Numbered from the stretch's first letter, positions 1-12,625 are shown. The stretch is DNA of 64,000 bases from Streptomyces agglomeratus (GCF_001746415.1 NZ_MEHJ01000001.1:2109001-2173000); one strand, 5' to 3'. The notes: generated by a model from the letters alone, not told the origin. Translations and numbers: made by a program.

Positions 1-877
1 GGAAGAGGTCCGTGGGGACGGCCGCGGGGACCGGGCGGTCCGTGAGCAGGGCTCCGGCCAGGCGAGGCGTGTGCGGGGCCAGCAGAAGCAGGCTGAGCAG
101 GAGGAGGTGGAAGGAGTGGACCTTGACGGGGACGTCGAAGGTCATGTTGAGGAGGAGCACCTGGGCCATCTCCGCGGCCGACACCAGCGCGCCCAGCGAC
201 GCCGTGCGCGGAACGATGAGCAGCAGCCCGCCCGCGATCTCCGCGCAGCCGAGCAGCATCTGGTACGGCTTCGAGGACCCCGTCTGCGCCCACAGCAGGC
301 CCATCGGGCTGAGGTCGCCGAGCGGCTCGACGAGCTTGGACGGCGGCAGCTGGAACTGGAGCGGGACGGCCTTGGCCGCGCCGTAGGAGAACATCTGCCC
401 CGCGAGGCAGAAACGGGCGGCCAGGCGGACCCACTTGTCCAGCGCCGCGCGGTCCGTCCGGTTCCGGTCCAGCACGGACCAGACCGGGGTGGCCGCGGCG
501 GCGCCCGCGAGCCAGCAGAGCTGCCCCGCCCAGGTGTGCGGGTCGTCGCCGCCGTCGAAGCGGTCACCCAGCTCCTTGCCGAGGACCCGGACGGACATCC
601 AGTTCCGCACCGGGCGTACCTCCCAGAGCTTCGCCCAGGAGTCGGCCGCTTCCTGGAGACGTCCCATGCCGCCCCCGCGCAGAGCCAGATAGACCTGAGG
701 GGAGGTCAGGCAGTACAGGCCGGCGTAGGCGAAACCGAACCGGTAGGCGGCGCGGGCGGCCCCGGTCCGGGGAGGCGGGGCCGGGGAGGCGCCGGCCGAC
801 GGGACCACCCGTCGGGCCGCCCGGCCGGCCGGTGAGGACGCGACGGTCCGCAGCCACTTGCCTACTCGCACCTTCAT
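1..877 (-). CDS. DoxX-like integral membrane protein, 3' end outside window
   Basis: The reading frame is open from an ATG at 877 (MKVRVGKWLR) to the left edge, so the C-terminus is missing. The protein has a short basic N-terminus, several hydrophobic helices and a conserved-looking stretch QMFSYGAAKAVPLQF followed by a small-residue-rich helix, as in DoxX/HTTM-type membrane proteins of actinomycetes. The cellular role of this family in Streptomyces is not established. It lies 40 bp from the methyltransferase gene on the same strand and may mark the left edge of the biosynthetic cluster rather than belong to it. Family call is by eye; function unknown. Confidence 0.6.
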   Translation of the reverse strand, partial: MKVRVGKWLRTVASSPAGRAARRVVPSAGASPAPPPRTGAARAAYRFGFAYAGLYCLTSPQVYLALRGGGMGRLQEAADSWAKLWEVRPVRNWMSVRVLGKELGDRFDGGDDPHTWAGQLCWLAGAAAATPVWSVLDRNRTDRAALDKWVRLAARFCLAGQMFSYGAAKAVPLQFQLPPSKLVEPLGDLSPMGLLWAQTGSSKPYQMLLGCAEIAGGLLLIVPRTASLGALVSAAEMAQVLLLNMTFDVPVKVHSFHLLLLSLLLLAPHTPRLAGALLTDRPVPAAVPTDLF

Positions 878-917
878 CGTTCATCACCTTCGCAAGGGCC
901 GTCTTCGGTGGTCGCGG

Positions 918-1640
918 TCAGCTACGGCGGAAACGTCCGAGCCAGGCGTGTACGTCGAGGAGTTCGGACGTGGTCGGGATGATGCCGCGTATGTGGGTCT
1001 CGTCGATCGACTCCACCGTCCAGCCCTCGGCGAAGCCGTGGCGCAAGTGGTCGGCGGAGCGCTTGAGGCAGGGCGGCTCGTCGTTGTCCGGAAGCGGCGC
1101 CGGTATTTCCTCGATGGCCTCGGCGAGCCGCGCCTGCATCTCCGCGGACCCCCGGTCGCTGATCGAGAGGATGTGCGCCACCGCCCCCGGGCGGCAGGCC
1201 CGGTGCAGGGCCGCCGCGTAGGAACGCAGAGTGTCGCCCTCGAAGGTGTGGGCGAGGCCGGAGTCGATCACAGTGTCGAAGCACCCTTCCCAGCCCTTGA
1301 GGTCGAGGGCGTCGGCGACTTCGAAGACGGCGTCGAGTCCGCGTGCCCCGGCCTTGTCGCGGGCGAGGGAGATCGCCGTCGGGGACAGGTCCAGCCCTGT
1401 CACCGCGTACCCCTTGCCCGCCAGGTGGAGGGCGTCCTCACCGGTGCCGCAGCCCGCGTCGAGGACCGCGCCACCGATGAGTCCCGCTTCCTCCAGGGCG
1501 ACGTAGGCGGGCTGGGGCGCCCCGATGTCCCACGGCGGGCGTTTGCCGAAGGGGCTCTCCCCGCGGTAGACGGCGTCGAACACTTCGGTCATCGGGGCGG
1601 GTCCGTCGGGGGCGGCGACAGGTTCAGTCATGGCTGCCAT
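918..1640 (-). CDS. Class I SAM-dependent methyltransferase, candidate thioacetal-forming enzyme
   Basis: A 240-residue class I methyltransferase. The SAM-binding motif I is clear (VLDAGCGTGEDALHLA, about residues 60-75), followed by the acidic motif II (GLDLSP). In echinomycin clusters one methyltransferase of this size (Ecm18) converts the cross-bridge disulfide of triostin into a thioacetal by S-methylation and rearrangement. The position beside a dithiol-oxidase-like flavoprotein, exporter and UvrA-like gene supports the same job here. The start at 1640 is chosen because a GGGGGG tract lies about 10 nt upstream; an in-frame ATG at 1631 is the alternative. The enzyme class is certain; the substrate is inferred from context. 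Confidence 0.75.
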   Translation of the reverse strand: MAAMTEPVAAPDGPAPMTEVFDAVYRGESPFGKRPPWDIGAPQPAYVALEEAGLIGGAVLDAGCGTGEDALHLAGKGYAVTGLDLSPTAISLARDKAGARGLDAVFEVADALDLKGWEGCFDTVIDSGLAHTFEGDTLRSYAAALHRACRPGAVAHILSISDRGSAEMQARLAEAIEEIPAPLPDNDEPPCLKRSADHLRHGFAEGWTVESIDETHIRGIIPTTSELLDVHAWLGRFRRS

Positions 1641-1705
1641 GATTGCGTCGCCCCCCGGTGCGTCCCCGGTCTCTTGCGGACTTCTGTCAGGGAGGCACCC
1701 CGCCG

Positions 1706-2520
1706 TCAGCGTGAGCCGTACTTGCGGACCGCGAGCGGGGCGAACACCGCGATCAGGCCGATCGACCAGGCCACGGTCTGGAGGACGTAGCTCGTCGCCG
1801 GGCCCCCGGTGAACAGTGCGCGCAGGGCGTTCACGGCCACCGTCATGGGGCTGTGGGCAGCGTACGCCTGGAGCCAGCCCGGCATCGTGTCGGTCGGTAC
1901 GAACGCCGAGGAGATCAGGGTGAACGGGAAGATCCACACGCCGCCGACCGCCTGGGCGGCTTCCGCGTTGCGCACCGACAGCCCGAGGTAGGCGGCGAAC
2001 CACGACACCGCGTAGCCGAACAGCAGCAACAGCAGCAGGCCGGCCAGCGCGGGCAGGAGGCCGTTGTGGAACCGGAAGCCGACCAGCACGCCGACTCCCA
2101 CGGTCACACAGGCCACGCCGACGTTGCGGAAGATCTCCGACAGCGTGCGTCCGATGAGCACGGCGGTACGGCTCATCGGCATCGAGCGGAAGCGGTCCAT
2201 GAGGCCCTCGCGCATCTCGGCGGCGACCCCGATGGTCGTGCCGGCGGCGGAGCCGTAGAGCGCCATCTGGACGAGGACGCCCGGCAGCAGGAACTGGGCG
2301 TAGCGTTCGCCGCCGACGTCCATGGCGCCGCCGAAGACGTACGTGAACAGCAGGATGAACATCACCGGCTGGACCAGCGAGAACATCACCAGATCGGGGC
2401 TGCGCAGCACGTGCCGTACGTTGCGCAGCGTCATCTGCCACACGTCGGAGAGCCACCACCCGAGGGTGTTCCGCGACTGCGTGTACGACGTGCCGCTCTC
2501 CCGTGTCAGGGTGGTGGAGG

Positions 2521-2524
<4 letters not shown>
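1706..2524 (-). CDS. ABC-2 type permease, DrrB-like drug exporter subunit
   Basis: A 272-residue membrane protein with about six hydrophobic segments. The N-terminal half carries the ABC-2 signature region (RNVRHVLRSPDLVMFSLVQP) seen in daunorubicin exporter subunit DrrB. Its ATG at 2524 overlaps the TGA of the ATPase gene by 4 bp, so the two are translationally coupled and should form one exporter. In this cluster the substrate is most likely the peptide product, giving self-protection. No mutation or truncation is seen. Confidence 0.88.
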
Positions 2525-3504
<980 letters not shown>

Positions 3505-3566
3505 CTGCCGTGGTTCCTTTCCGGATCCGACGCGACCCTGAATTGAGTGGTGGCGGGGCAACCGGT

Positions 3567-4505
3567 TCAGCGGCGCACAGCGCCGAGCAACGCCGACATG
3601 TGGATGGCGTCGGCGGCCGCGGCGCCCGCCGCGGCCGACACGGTGACCGACTGCTTCCAGCGGCTGGTCAGGTCCCCGGCCGCGTACAGGCCCGGCACGC
3701 TGGTGCACTGGGAGGCGTCGACGCCGATGAAGCCGGCGTCGTCGACCGTCAGCTTCAGCTCTTCGGCCGCCTGCCTGACGACGGGTTGCTGCCGCTGTCG
3801 CGGCGTCCAGACCAGGGTCTCCCGCTCCAGGACCCGGCCGTCGTCCAACTCGACGGCGTACAGCACCCCTTGGTGGTGGTGCAGGCGGCGGACCGTTCCC
3901 GTGACGACCTCGCCCCCGCTGCTCCGCGCCGTCGCGCGAGCGGTCTCCAGGCCGGGCATGGACTCCTGGCAGATCGCGATGGTGTCCTCGCTCCAGGCGA
4001 GGAAGGCCACGGCCGACAGTCCCGCGAGATCCGCGTTGTCGGCGACGGTCGCCCAGCGCCCGCCGGCGTTCTCCTCGCCGAGGCAGAACGGGCAGTGGAT
4101 CACGCTGCGGCCCCAGCACTCCGCGAAACCGTCCACGTCGGCCGGGAGGACGTCCACGACACCGGTGGCGAGCAGAACGGTACGGGCCTCGACGGTCCCA
4201 CCGCCGCCGACGGCGACCCGGAAGCCTCCGCCCGGAGCGGGGGTCACGCTCTCGGCGTCGGCCTCCAGCCGCTCGACGGTCGCGTACCGGGAGAGTTCCC
4301 GCCAGGCGCGCGCCCGGAACTCGGCGGGTGTGACGCCGTCCATTCCGACATGGCCGTGAACACCCGCCGACGCGCTGTTGCGCGGTGCCCGTGGGCTGTC
4401 CACGACGGTCACCGGGTGCCGGTATCTGGCCAGGCTGAGCGCCGCGGTGAGCCCGGCGGGGCCGGCTCCCACGATCACGGTGGTGTGGTCGGCGTGCGAG
4501 GACAT
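3567..4505 (-). CDS. Thioredoxin-reductase-fold FAD dithiol oxidase, candidate disulfide-forming enzyme
   Basis: A 312-residue two-dinucleotide-domain flavoprotein. It starts with VIVGAGPAGLTAALSLARY (FAD-binding GxGxxG) and ends with the FAD-contacting GLYAAGDLTS motif. The redox pair is HCPFC near residue 140, as in GliT/HlmI/DepH dithiol oxidases, which use a CxxC pair and FAD to oxidise a substrate dithiol with oxygen. The residues after the pair are LGEE, not the usual G-aromatic-E. In echinomycin clusters a homologue (Ecm17) makes the inter-cysteine disulfide of the peptide; a Cys-specific NRPS module in this cluster fits that. A ribosome site GGAAGGGA precedes the ATG at 4505. A general NAD(P)H oxidoreductase cannot be excluded. 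Confidence 0.75.
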   Translation of the reverse strand: MSSHADHTTVIVGAGPAGLTAALSLARYRHPVTVVDSPRAPRNSASAGVHGHVGMDGVTPAEFRARAWRELSRYATVERLEADAESVTPAPGGGFRVAVGGGGTVEARTVLLATGVVDVLPADVDGFAECWGRSVIHCPFCLGEENAGGRWATVADNADLAGLSAVAFLAWSEDTIAICQESMPGLETARATARSSGGEVVTGTVRRLHHHQGVLYAVELDDGRVLERETLVWTPRQRQQPVVRQAAEELKLTVDDAGFIGVDASQCTSVPGLYAAGDLTSRWKQSVTVSAAAGAAAADAIHMSALLGAVRR

Positions 4506-4744
4506 CGGTCTGATCCCTTCCGTCGGGCGGCGTGAGCGGGTCCGTCCACCGTGGGAGCGGTCCGGCGGGTGCGCGGTGGGAAACGCCGGAACGGGCTGTC
4601 GACGGGCGGAGGCCGTCGGCCCGCATTGTGGTCGCCGCCGCGGTGCGGGAGAGGTGCGGGCGAAAGAGGTGAGCCAGACAGTCGTGCGCGTACGGCGGTA
4701 CGGGAGACGTCGGCTTGCGGCCCGGCGCGGGCCGGCCACGGTCA

Positions 4745-4797
4745 GCGGCCCCCGCCCCCGCCCCCTGTCACCAGGCGGGGGGGCGGGCGGGGGCCGC
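4745..4797 (-). terminator. Long GC-rich hairpin after the uvrA-like gene
   Basis: A near-perfect inverted repeat with arms beginning GCGGCCCCCG and ending CGGGGGCCGC around a TCACC loop. It lies 6 bp after the stop codon of the uvrA-like gene, with no T-tract, as is common for Streptomyces terminators. Confidence 0.65.
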
Positions 4798-4803
4798 GTG
4801 GCG

Positions 4804-7182
<2,379 letters not shown>

Positions 7183-7351
7183 GTTGTCCCTCCCGTTTGT
7201 CGGACGCGGCATGCCTTCGTCAGGTGACGTGGTGACGAGTTCCTGAACGTCCCGGTTCATGGGACTCAAGCGTATACCTGCAAAGTCGGTTGAGGGTTTT
7301 GGAGAAGCATAGGAGAAACTACGCGGATTCCTTGGGATAAAGTCTCAAACC

Positions 7352-8125
7352 GTGAAGCACCTGCGTCCGTTCGACCTGGCCCGTGAGCACGGCATTTCCA
7401 CCCAGGCGGTCCGTAACTACGAGCGGGACGGGTTCATCCCGCTCGCCCGGCGCACCCCGTCCGGCTACCGCACCTACACCGAGACCCACGCGGCGGCCCT
7501 GCGCGCCTATCTGGCGCTCGTCCAGGCTTACGGGTACGCCACGGGCGGAGAGATCATGCGGTCGCTCAACACCGGCGACCTCGACGCCGCGCTGACGGCC
7601 GTCGACCGCGGCCACGCCCAACTGCTGCGCGACCGGAGCACGCTGGACGCGGTGGGACGGGCGGTGGAGCACCTCACCTCCGCCCCCGGCCTCGCCGAGC
7701 ACACGTCCGCCGACGGCGAGCCGCTCAGCATCGGCGAACTCGCGCGCCGTCTGGGGGTGACCGCGGCGACCCTGCGGAACTGGGAAGCGGTGGGCATCCT
7801 CACCCCGGCGCGCGAGCCGGTCACCGGCCACCGCTCGTTCGGCGCCACGGACGTACGCGACGCCGAGCTGACCCATCTCCTGCGGCGCGGGGGCTACCCG
7901 CTGGAGCACATCCGCACGGTGGTCCGGCAGATCCGCACGGCCGGCGGCACCGAGGCGCTGTCCGCCGCCCTCGACGACTGGCGGCGACGGCTCACAGCCC
8001 GCGGCGTTTCCATGCTCGGCGCGGCGGCCCAGCTCGGCGGGTACGTGGCCCAGTTGGGCGTCCCAGCCGGACCGCCGGCCACCACGGAACCGGCTCCCGC
8101 GCCGGGGTCCCCGCCGACGGTTTGA
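7352..8125 (+). CDS. Tandem MerR-type transcriptional regulator, TioE-like
   Basis: A 257-residue protein with two MerR-like winged-helix DNA-binding segments. The first is at residues 7-70 (LAREHGISTQAVRNYERDG), the second at about 124-190 (IGELARRLGVTAATLRNWE, then GHRSF and a second helix pair). Single-domain MerR proteins have one such segment plus a dimer helix, so the arrangement could let one chain bind both half-sites. Proteins of this build are named after TioE of the thiocoraline cluster. It starts with GTG and faces the uvrA-like gene across 169 bp, so it probably senses the intercalating product or its effect and controls resistance. No effector domain is recognisable. Confidence 0.8.
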   Translation: MKHLRPFDLAREHGISTQAVRNYERDGFIPLARRTPSGYRTYTETHAAALRAYLALVQAYGYATGGEIMRSLNTGDLDAALTAVDRGHAQLLRDRSTLDAVGRAVEHLTSAPGLAEHTSADGEPLSIGELARRLGVTAATLRNWEAVGILTPAREPVTGHRSFGATDVRDAELTHLLRRGGYPLEHIRTVVRQIRTAGGTEALSAALDDWRRRLTARGVSMLGAAAQLGGYVAQLGVPAGPPATTEPAPAPGSPPTV

Positions 8126-8192
8126 GCCTCGTGGCCCGGCGGGTCCGCCCGCTGCACCGGCGGCATCGCCGTAAGCCTCAACGGGTCTTTCA

Positions 8193-9395
8193 ATGATTCG
8201 ATTGACAGACATGAGCAAGGACTTTCACAACCTTCCCGTGGCCTCGTGCGCTGTGCTGGCGCTCGGCGAACCCACCCACCGGGAGCCCGCCTTCGGGTGG
8301 GTGCGCAACGAGCTGTTCGCCCGGCTGGCCGACCTCGGCTTCCGCTCGATCGCCCTGGAGACCGACCGCGTGGCCGCGCTGCGCGTCGACGACTTCGTCA
8401 AGGGCGGCGACGGCGATCTCGACGAGGTGACACGGGAGGGCTTCTCCCACGACTTCGGGAACCTGGAGACCAACCGGTGCCTCGTCGCCTGGATGCGCGA
8501 CCACAACGCGACCCGGCCGCCGGAGGAGCGGCTGAGCTTTCACGGCTTCGACGTCCCTACGGAGACGACCAGTGCCCCCAGCCCGCGGCGCTGTCTCGAA
8601 TTCGCCCGGGACTACCTGCGGCTCGACCTCGACCTCGCCGGGCTGCTGGGCGCGGACGAGCAATGGAGCCGTACGGAGGCGGTGATGGACCCGGCCATGT
8701 CGGTCGGCGCCACGCCCGAGGCCGAGCGGCTGCGGTCCCTCGCCGACGACATGCTCACCCTGCTCCACTCCAACGCCGCCGAGCGGATCGCGCAGACCTC
8801 GCGCGCGGAGTGGCTCCGGGCCCGGGCACACCTCACCGCCGGCCTCGGTCTGCTGCGCTACCACCGGCAGGCGGCCCAGCGCCTGGAGAACAACGACCGG
8901 CTGTCCCGGCTGTTCGCCACCCGGGACGCGCTCATGGCACAGAACCTCCTCGACATCCGCAGCATCGAGGGCCGCCGGGGCGCGACGCTGGTTTTCGCCC
9001 ACAACGTGCACCTCCAGCGGACCCCGAGCACGTGGAGCCTGGGAGACCTGTCCGTCAACTGGCCGGGGGCCGGCACCGTCGTGGCACCGCTGCTGGGCGA
9101 GCAGTACGTCTTCATCGTCGGCAGCCTGGGGCGCAGTGAGGCCGTCGGGCTGGGCGACCCCGATCCGGGCACCTACGAGAGCCGCCTACAGGAGCGCGTC
9201 ACCGATTGGGCCATGGCCCCCACCGGCAAGGTCGCCGCCGCCCGGACCCGGACGGACACCACCCCGCAGCAGGGCTACTTCCCGCTCGACGGAGCCACGC
9301 TGGCCACCGCCGACGCGGTCCTGCACGTCAGCGACGGCGCCGCCGTCAGCCGGGACCTCCTGCGCGTACCCGCAGGTGCTGGGAGCGGGCACTGA
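8193..9395 (+). CDS. Erythromycin-esterase-family hydrolase
   Basis: A 400-residue protein with the EreA/EreB-type N-terminal motif ALGEPTHREPAF (catalytic His and Glu region) and IALETD about 30 residues on. A second conserved region, VFAHNVHLQRTP, carries a further His. EreA/EreB use a His-activated water to open macrolide lactones; most environmental family members have unknown substrates. Here the gene sits in the peptide cluster, 88 bp before the A-PCP gene. The peptide is a depsipeptide with Ser ester bonds, and the chromophore route needs a hydrolytic step, so it could act as a resistance esterase or a biosynthetic hydrolase. Start ATG 8193 has a weak ribosome site; ATG 8211 is possible. 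Role unknown. Confidence 0.7.
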   Translation: MIRLTDMSKDFHNLPVASCAVLALGEPTHREPAFGWVRNELFARLADLGFRSIALETDRVAALRVDDFVKGGDGDLDEVTREGFSHDFGNLETNRCLVAWMRDHNATRPPEERLSFHGFDVPTETTSAPSPRRCLEFARDYLRLDLDLAGLLGADEQWSRTEAVMDPAMSVGATPEAERLRSLADDMLTLLHSNAAERIAQTSRAEWLRARAHLTAGLGLLRYHRQAAQRLENNDRLSRLFATRDALMAQNLLDIRSIEGRRGATLVFAHNVHLQRTPSTWSLGDLSVNWPGAGTVVAPLLGEQYVFIVGSLGRSEAVGLGDPDPGTYESRLQERVTDWAMAPTGKVAAARTRTDTTPQQGYFPLDGATLATADAVLHVSDGAAVSRDLLRVPAGAGSGH

Positions 9396-9483
9396 CAGAG
9401 AAGGGAAGGATTCGCCGGGCTCCCCGGTCGCCGGAGATTAGATTCGCCGTCGATCAGGGAGCCCCCGAAGGAGCTGACCGCGC

Positions 9484-11244
9484 TTGAACACGGTTCCGGC
9501 ACTGTTCGAGTCAACCGTCGCCAGACGGGGCGGAGAACCCGCCCTCATCGACGGGGAGAGCACCCTCGGTTACGCGGAGCTGAACACCCGGATCAACCGG
9601 CTCGCCCGCAGGCTCATCGCGCACGGTGTCGGCCCCGACTCGCTCGTCGCGGTCGCGATGCCGAAGTCGAGCGAACTGATCGTGGCGATCATGGCGGTGC
9701 TCAAGGCCGGCGGCGCCTACCTTCCGCTCGATCCGGGCTATCCGGCGGAACGGCTGCGGTTCATGCTGGCCGACGCGCGGCCGGTGCTGCTGCTGCGGTC
9801 CTCCTCGGTGGCGCCCCTCGGCGCGGGTCCGGAGGAACTCGTCCTCGACGAACCGGCGTTCAGCGCCGCGTGCGCGGCTCTGCCGGGGCACGACGTCGCC
9901 CAGCACGAGCGCCGTGCCGTACTGCGCCCCGAGCACCTGATGTACGTCATCTACACCTCGGGGTCGACCGGAACGCCCAAGGGTGTCGCCGTGCCGCACA
10001 GCGGTGTGCGCGACATGGCCGCCACCCAGGCGGCCGTCCTGCGGGCGGGCCCCGGCGACCGCGTGCTCCAGTGGGCGTCCATCAGTTTCGACGCCGCCTT
10101 CTGGGACGTGTCCCTGGCGCTGCTGTCCGGGGCGGCACTCGTGATGGTGCCCGCCGAGGACCTGATGCCGGGCCATCCGCTGTGGAACACCCTGTTCAAG
10201 TACGGCATCACGCACGCGGTACTGCCCCCGGTGGCGCTCAGCGAGACCGACGCCGAGGACATCCTGCTCGGCGGGACCGTCATGTCCACGGGAGACAGCT
10301 GTACGCCGACGCTGGTGCGCAAGTGGTCGCGGGCACGGCGGATGTTCAACGGTTACGGCCCGACCGAGGTGACGGTCGGGGCGACGATCGGCGGGCCGGT
10401 GCGCGACGCCGGTGACGTCGGGATCGGCATGCCGTGGATCGGCAACGAGGTACACGTGCTCGACGAGCGCCTGCGCCCGGTGCCGCCCGGCACGGAGGGC
10501 GAGCTGTACATCGCGGGCAGCGGACTGGCGCGCGGCTATCTTCACCGGTTCGGGGCGACCGCGGCGAAGTTCGTGGCCGACCCGTTCGGGCCGCCCGGCA
10601 GCCGGATGTACCGCACGGGCGACCTGGGCGGCAGGGGGCCGGACGGCGAGCTCTTCTTCGCGGGCCGCGCGGACGGGCAGGTGAAGCTGCGCGGTTTCCG
10701 CGTCGAACTCGGTGAGATCGAAAGCCGGCTCGCCGCCCATCCGGCGGTGGACGTCGCCGTCGCCGTGGTGCGGGGTGAGCTGGCCGAGGCGCATGTCGTC
10801 GGCTACGTCACCACCACGGCGCCGGTCGAGCCGGACGACCTGCGCGCCCATGTCGCCGAGTCGCTGCCCGCGCACATGGTGCCCGCACGGGTCACGGTGC
10901 TGGAGCGGTTCCCCACGCTCGCCAACGGCAAGATCGACCGGGGGGCCCTGCCGCAGCCGGACACTGGGGCCGAGGGGTTCCCGGACGGCGGGCGGGCGCA
11001 GGACGCCGCCGAGGCGGATGGCTGCGCGGCCGTGGTCTGCGCGATCGTGCGGGACATCCTCGGGGTCCCGGAGGCGAGGCTCTGCGACAACTTCTTCCAG
11101 CTCGGCGGGCACTCGGTGCAGGCGACCAGGCTGACCGCCCGGATCCGGGAGCGGTTCGAGGTCGCGCTGTCGATCCGGACCGTGCTGGAGGCGGCGACGA
11201 TCGGCGAGCTGGCCGCGGCCGTCGAGAGCCGGCTCTCCGGCTGA
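9484..11244 (+). CDS. Stand-alone A-PCP didomain NRPS loading an aromatic amino acid
   Basis: A 586-residue didomain. The adenylation core motifs are complete: [11 protein letters not shown] (about 156), [20 protein letters not shown] and the catalytic Lys in NGKID. The carrier site is LGGHSVQA near residue 540. Reading the pocket against GrsA gives D-A-W-V-M-T-G-V-G-K, an aromatic-type code close to the kynurenine code of the daptomycin synthetase as I recall it. In quinomycin-type clusters this didomain (Ecm13) holds L-Trp while a P450 hydroxylates its beta carbon. The TTG start is set by GAAGGAG 8 nt upstream. It converges with the P450 gene with 6 bp between stops. Trp versus Kyn cannot be settled from the code. 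Confidence 0.85.
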   Translation: MNTVPALFESTVARRGGEPALIDGESTLGYAELNTRINRLARRLIAHGVGPDSLVAVAMPKSSELIVAIMAVLKAGGAYLPLDPGYPAERLRFMLADARPVLLLRSSSVAPLGAGPEELVLDEPAFSAACAALPGHDVAQHERRAVLRPEHLMYVIYTSGSTGTPKGVAVPHSGVRDMAATQAAVLRAGPGDRVLQWASISFDAAFWDVSLALLSGAALVMVPAEDLMPGHPLWNTLFKYGITHAVLPPVALSETDAEDILLGGTVMSTGDSCTPTLVRKWSRARRMFNGYGPTEVTVGATIGGPVRDAGDVGIGMPWIGNEVHVLDERLRPVPPGTEGELYIAGSGLARGYLHRFGATAAKFVADPFGPPGSRMYRTGDLGGRGPDGELFFAGRADGQVKLRGFRVELGEIESRLAAHPAVDVAVAVVRGELAEAHVVGYVTTTAPVEPDDLRAHVAESLPAHMVPARVTVLERFPTLANGKIDRGALPQPDTGAEGFPDGGRAQDAAEADGCAAVVCAIVRDILGVPEARLCDNFFQLGGHSVQATRLTARIRERFEVALSIRTVLEAATIGELAAAVESRLSG

Positions 11245-11255
11245 CGGCCGTCAGC
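11240..11255. other. 16-bp perfect palindrome covering both convergent stop codons
   Basis: The sequence GCTGACGGCCGTCAGC is its own reverse complement. It contains the TGA of the A-PCP gene and, on the other strand, the TGA of the P450 gene. It may act as a weak shared terminator, or reflect the symmetric placement of two TGA stops. Confidence 0.5.
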
Positions 11256-12438
11256 GGAAGGCGACCGGCAGGCTGCCGTAGCCGTTCAGGAAGTTGGAGT
11301 AGATCGGTGTGGGCTTGCCGCACACCTCGATCTCGCTGACCGACTCGGTGAGCGCGCTCAGCAGTGCGCGCAGTTCCGTCCGGCCGAGGAACGCGCCGAC
11401 GCAGAAGTGCGGGCCGTGGCCGAAGGAGAGGTGCTTGTTGGGCGAGCGGGCCGGGTCGAACCGGCGCGGCTGGTCGAACACCTCCTCGTCGTTGTTGGCG
11501 GAGGTGTTCCACAGCGTCACGATGTCGCCCGCGCGCACCCGCCGGCCGCCTATCTCCATGTCCCGGGTCACGGTACGGGCGAAGTGCATGGCCGGCGTGG
11601 CCCAGCGCAGTACTTCCTCGACCGCCGTGTCGATCGCGGCCGACCCTTCGCGCAGCGCCCGCCACTGGGCGGGGTGCTCGGCGAACGTCTTCACCGCGCA
11701 GATCGCGGACACGCGGGAGGACTCGTCGCCGCCGAGCACGAGGCTGTAGCAGTTGAGAGCGACCTCCTCCAGCGTCAGCGGGCGGTCTCCCACCTCCGCC
11801 GTCGCGATCATGCTGATGACGTCGTCGCCTGGGTCGCCGCGGCGGTGCCGGGCGAGGTCCATGAAGTAACCGATGATCTCGTTCCGGGCCTCCAGGGAGT
11901 CCAGCCGGTCGGACTCGGCGTCGTGCGAGGAGAGGGCCAGTTTGTTCCAGCGCAGCAGCTTCTCGCGGTCCGCCTCCGGGATGGAGAGCAGATCGCAGAT
12001 CGTGTTCATCGGGATGTGCTCGGCGACCTCCGCCGCGAAGTCGAACCCGCCCTGCCCGGTGACGGTCTTGATGAGCCGTGACGTCCGTTCCCATATCTTC
12101 TGTTCGACCGCGCCGAGGACGCGCGGGGAGAAGGCGCGCAGCATCAGGTTGCGCAGTTCGCGGTGGCGGGGCCGGTCGGTGACCGCGAGCATCTTGCCGC
12201 CTGCCGAGTCACCGCCGCTCAGAAGGACATCCAGCACGGTCCCGCGAGCGGAACTCAGGGATCGTACGTCGGAGTAGCAGGCCAGCACGTCGGCGTGGCG
12301 AGCGACGACCCAGAAGCCGGGGTCCCCCTGGTGCCAGTACACGGGCCGGGACTTCCGCACGTCGCGCCAGAACTCGTATGCGTCGTGCCGTACGAAGGTG
12401 GTCGCGTCGGTCAGGTCCAGCTCGGTCGGGATGGTCAT
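11251..12438 (-). CDS. Cytochrome P450, candidate beta-hydroxylase of PCP-bound amino acid
   Basis: A 395-residue P450. The heme-binding loop FGHGPHFCVGAFLGR supplies the axial Cys near residue 343, and the K-helix ExxR (EEVLR) is present. The I-helix reads LGGDESSR instead of the usual AGxDTT; the same Ser-rich version occurs in P450s that hydroxylate aminoacyl-carrier-protein substrates (NovI, Qui15, NikQ group). Together with the adjacent A-PCP didomain this points to beta-hydroxylation of bound Trp as the first committed step to the quinoxaline chromophore. Divergent from the dioxygenase gene across 187 bp. No strong ribosome site precedes the ATG at 12438. Confidence 0.88.
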   Translation of the reverse strand: MTIPTELDLTDATTFVRHDAYEFWRDVRKSRPVYWHQGDPGFWVVARHADVLACYSDVRSLSSARGTVLDVLLSGGDSAGGKMLAVTDRPRHRELRNLMLRAFSPRVLGAVEQKIWERTSRLIKTVTGQGGFDFAAEVAEHIPMNTICDLLSIPEADREKLLRWNKLALSSHDAESDRLDSLEARNEIIGYFMDLARHRRGDPGDDVISMIATAEVGDRPLTLEEVALNCYSLVLGGDESSRVSAICAVKTFAEHPAQWRALREGSAAIDTAVEEVLRWATPAMHFARTVTRDMEIGGRRVRAGDIVTLWNTSANNDEEVFDQPRRFDPARSPNKHLSFGHGPHFCVGAFLGRTELRALLSALTESVSEIEVCGKPTPIYSNFLNGYGSLPVAFR

Positions 12439-12471
12439 GCCGGAAGCGTGCCAACGGCGGCGCCGACGCCG

Positions 12472-12495
12472 GGTATTTCTTGCTCAGGTATTTCT
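12472..12495. promoter_or_regulatory. Direct repeat in the P450/dioxygenase divergent promoter region
   Basis: GGTATTTCT occurs at 12472 and again at 12487, a 15-bp period, in an otherwise GC-rich 187-bp gap between divergent starts. It may be an operator or part of promoter elements. No clear -35/-10 pair was assigned. Confidence 0.3.
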
Positions 12496-12625
12496 CCTTG
12501 AATGAGAGACGAAAGATTGCTGATCAGCTGGTTCGTTTCCGTGTCACGCTCAGGCATATGGGTCGTTGGCCGCGCCGGACTGTCCGGCGCGTCCGGCAGA
12601 TCACCTTTGACGAGGAGGCGGCGTC

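Noticed and set aside
7266..7295. MerR operator GACT-N-AGTC around GTATAC in the uvrA/regulator gap
   Set aside because: Only about 4 bp of each arm match and the centre is off by one base; too weak to list as a site.
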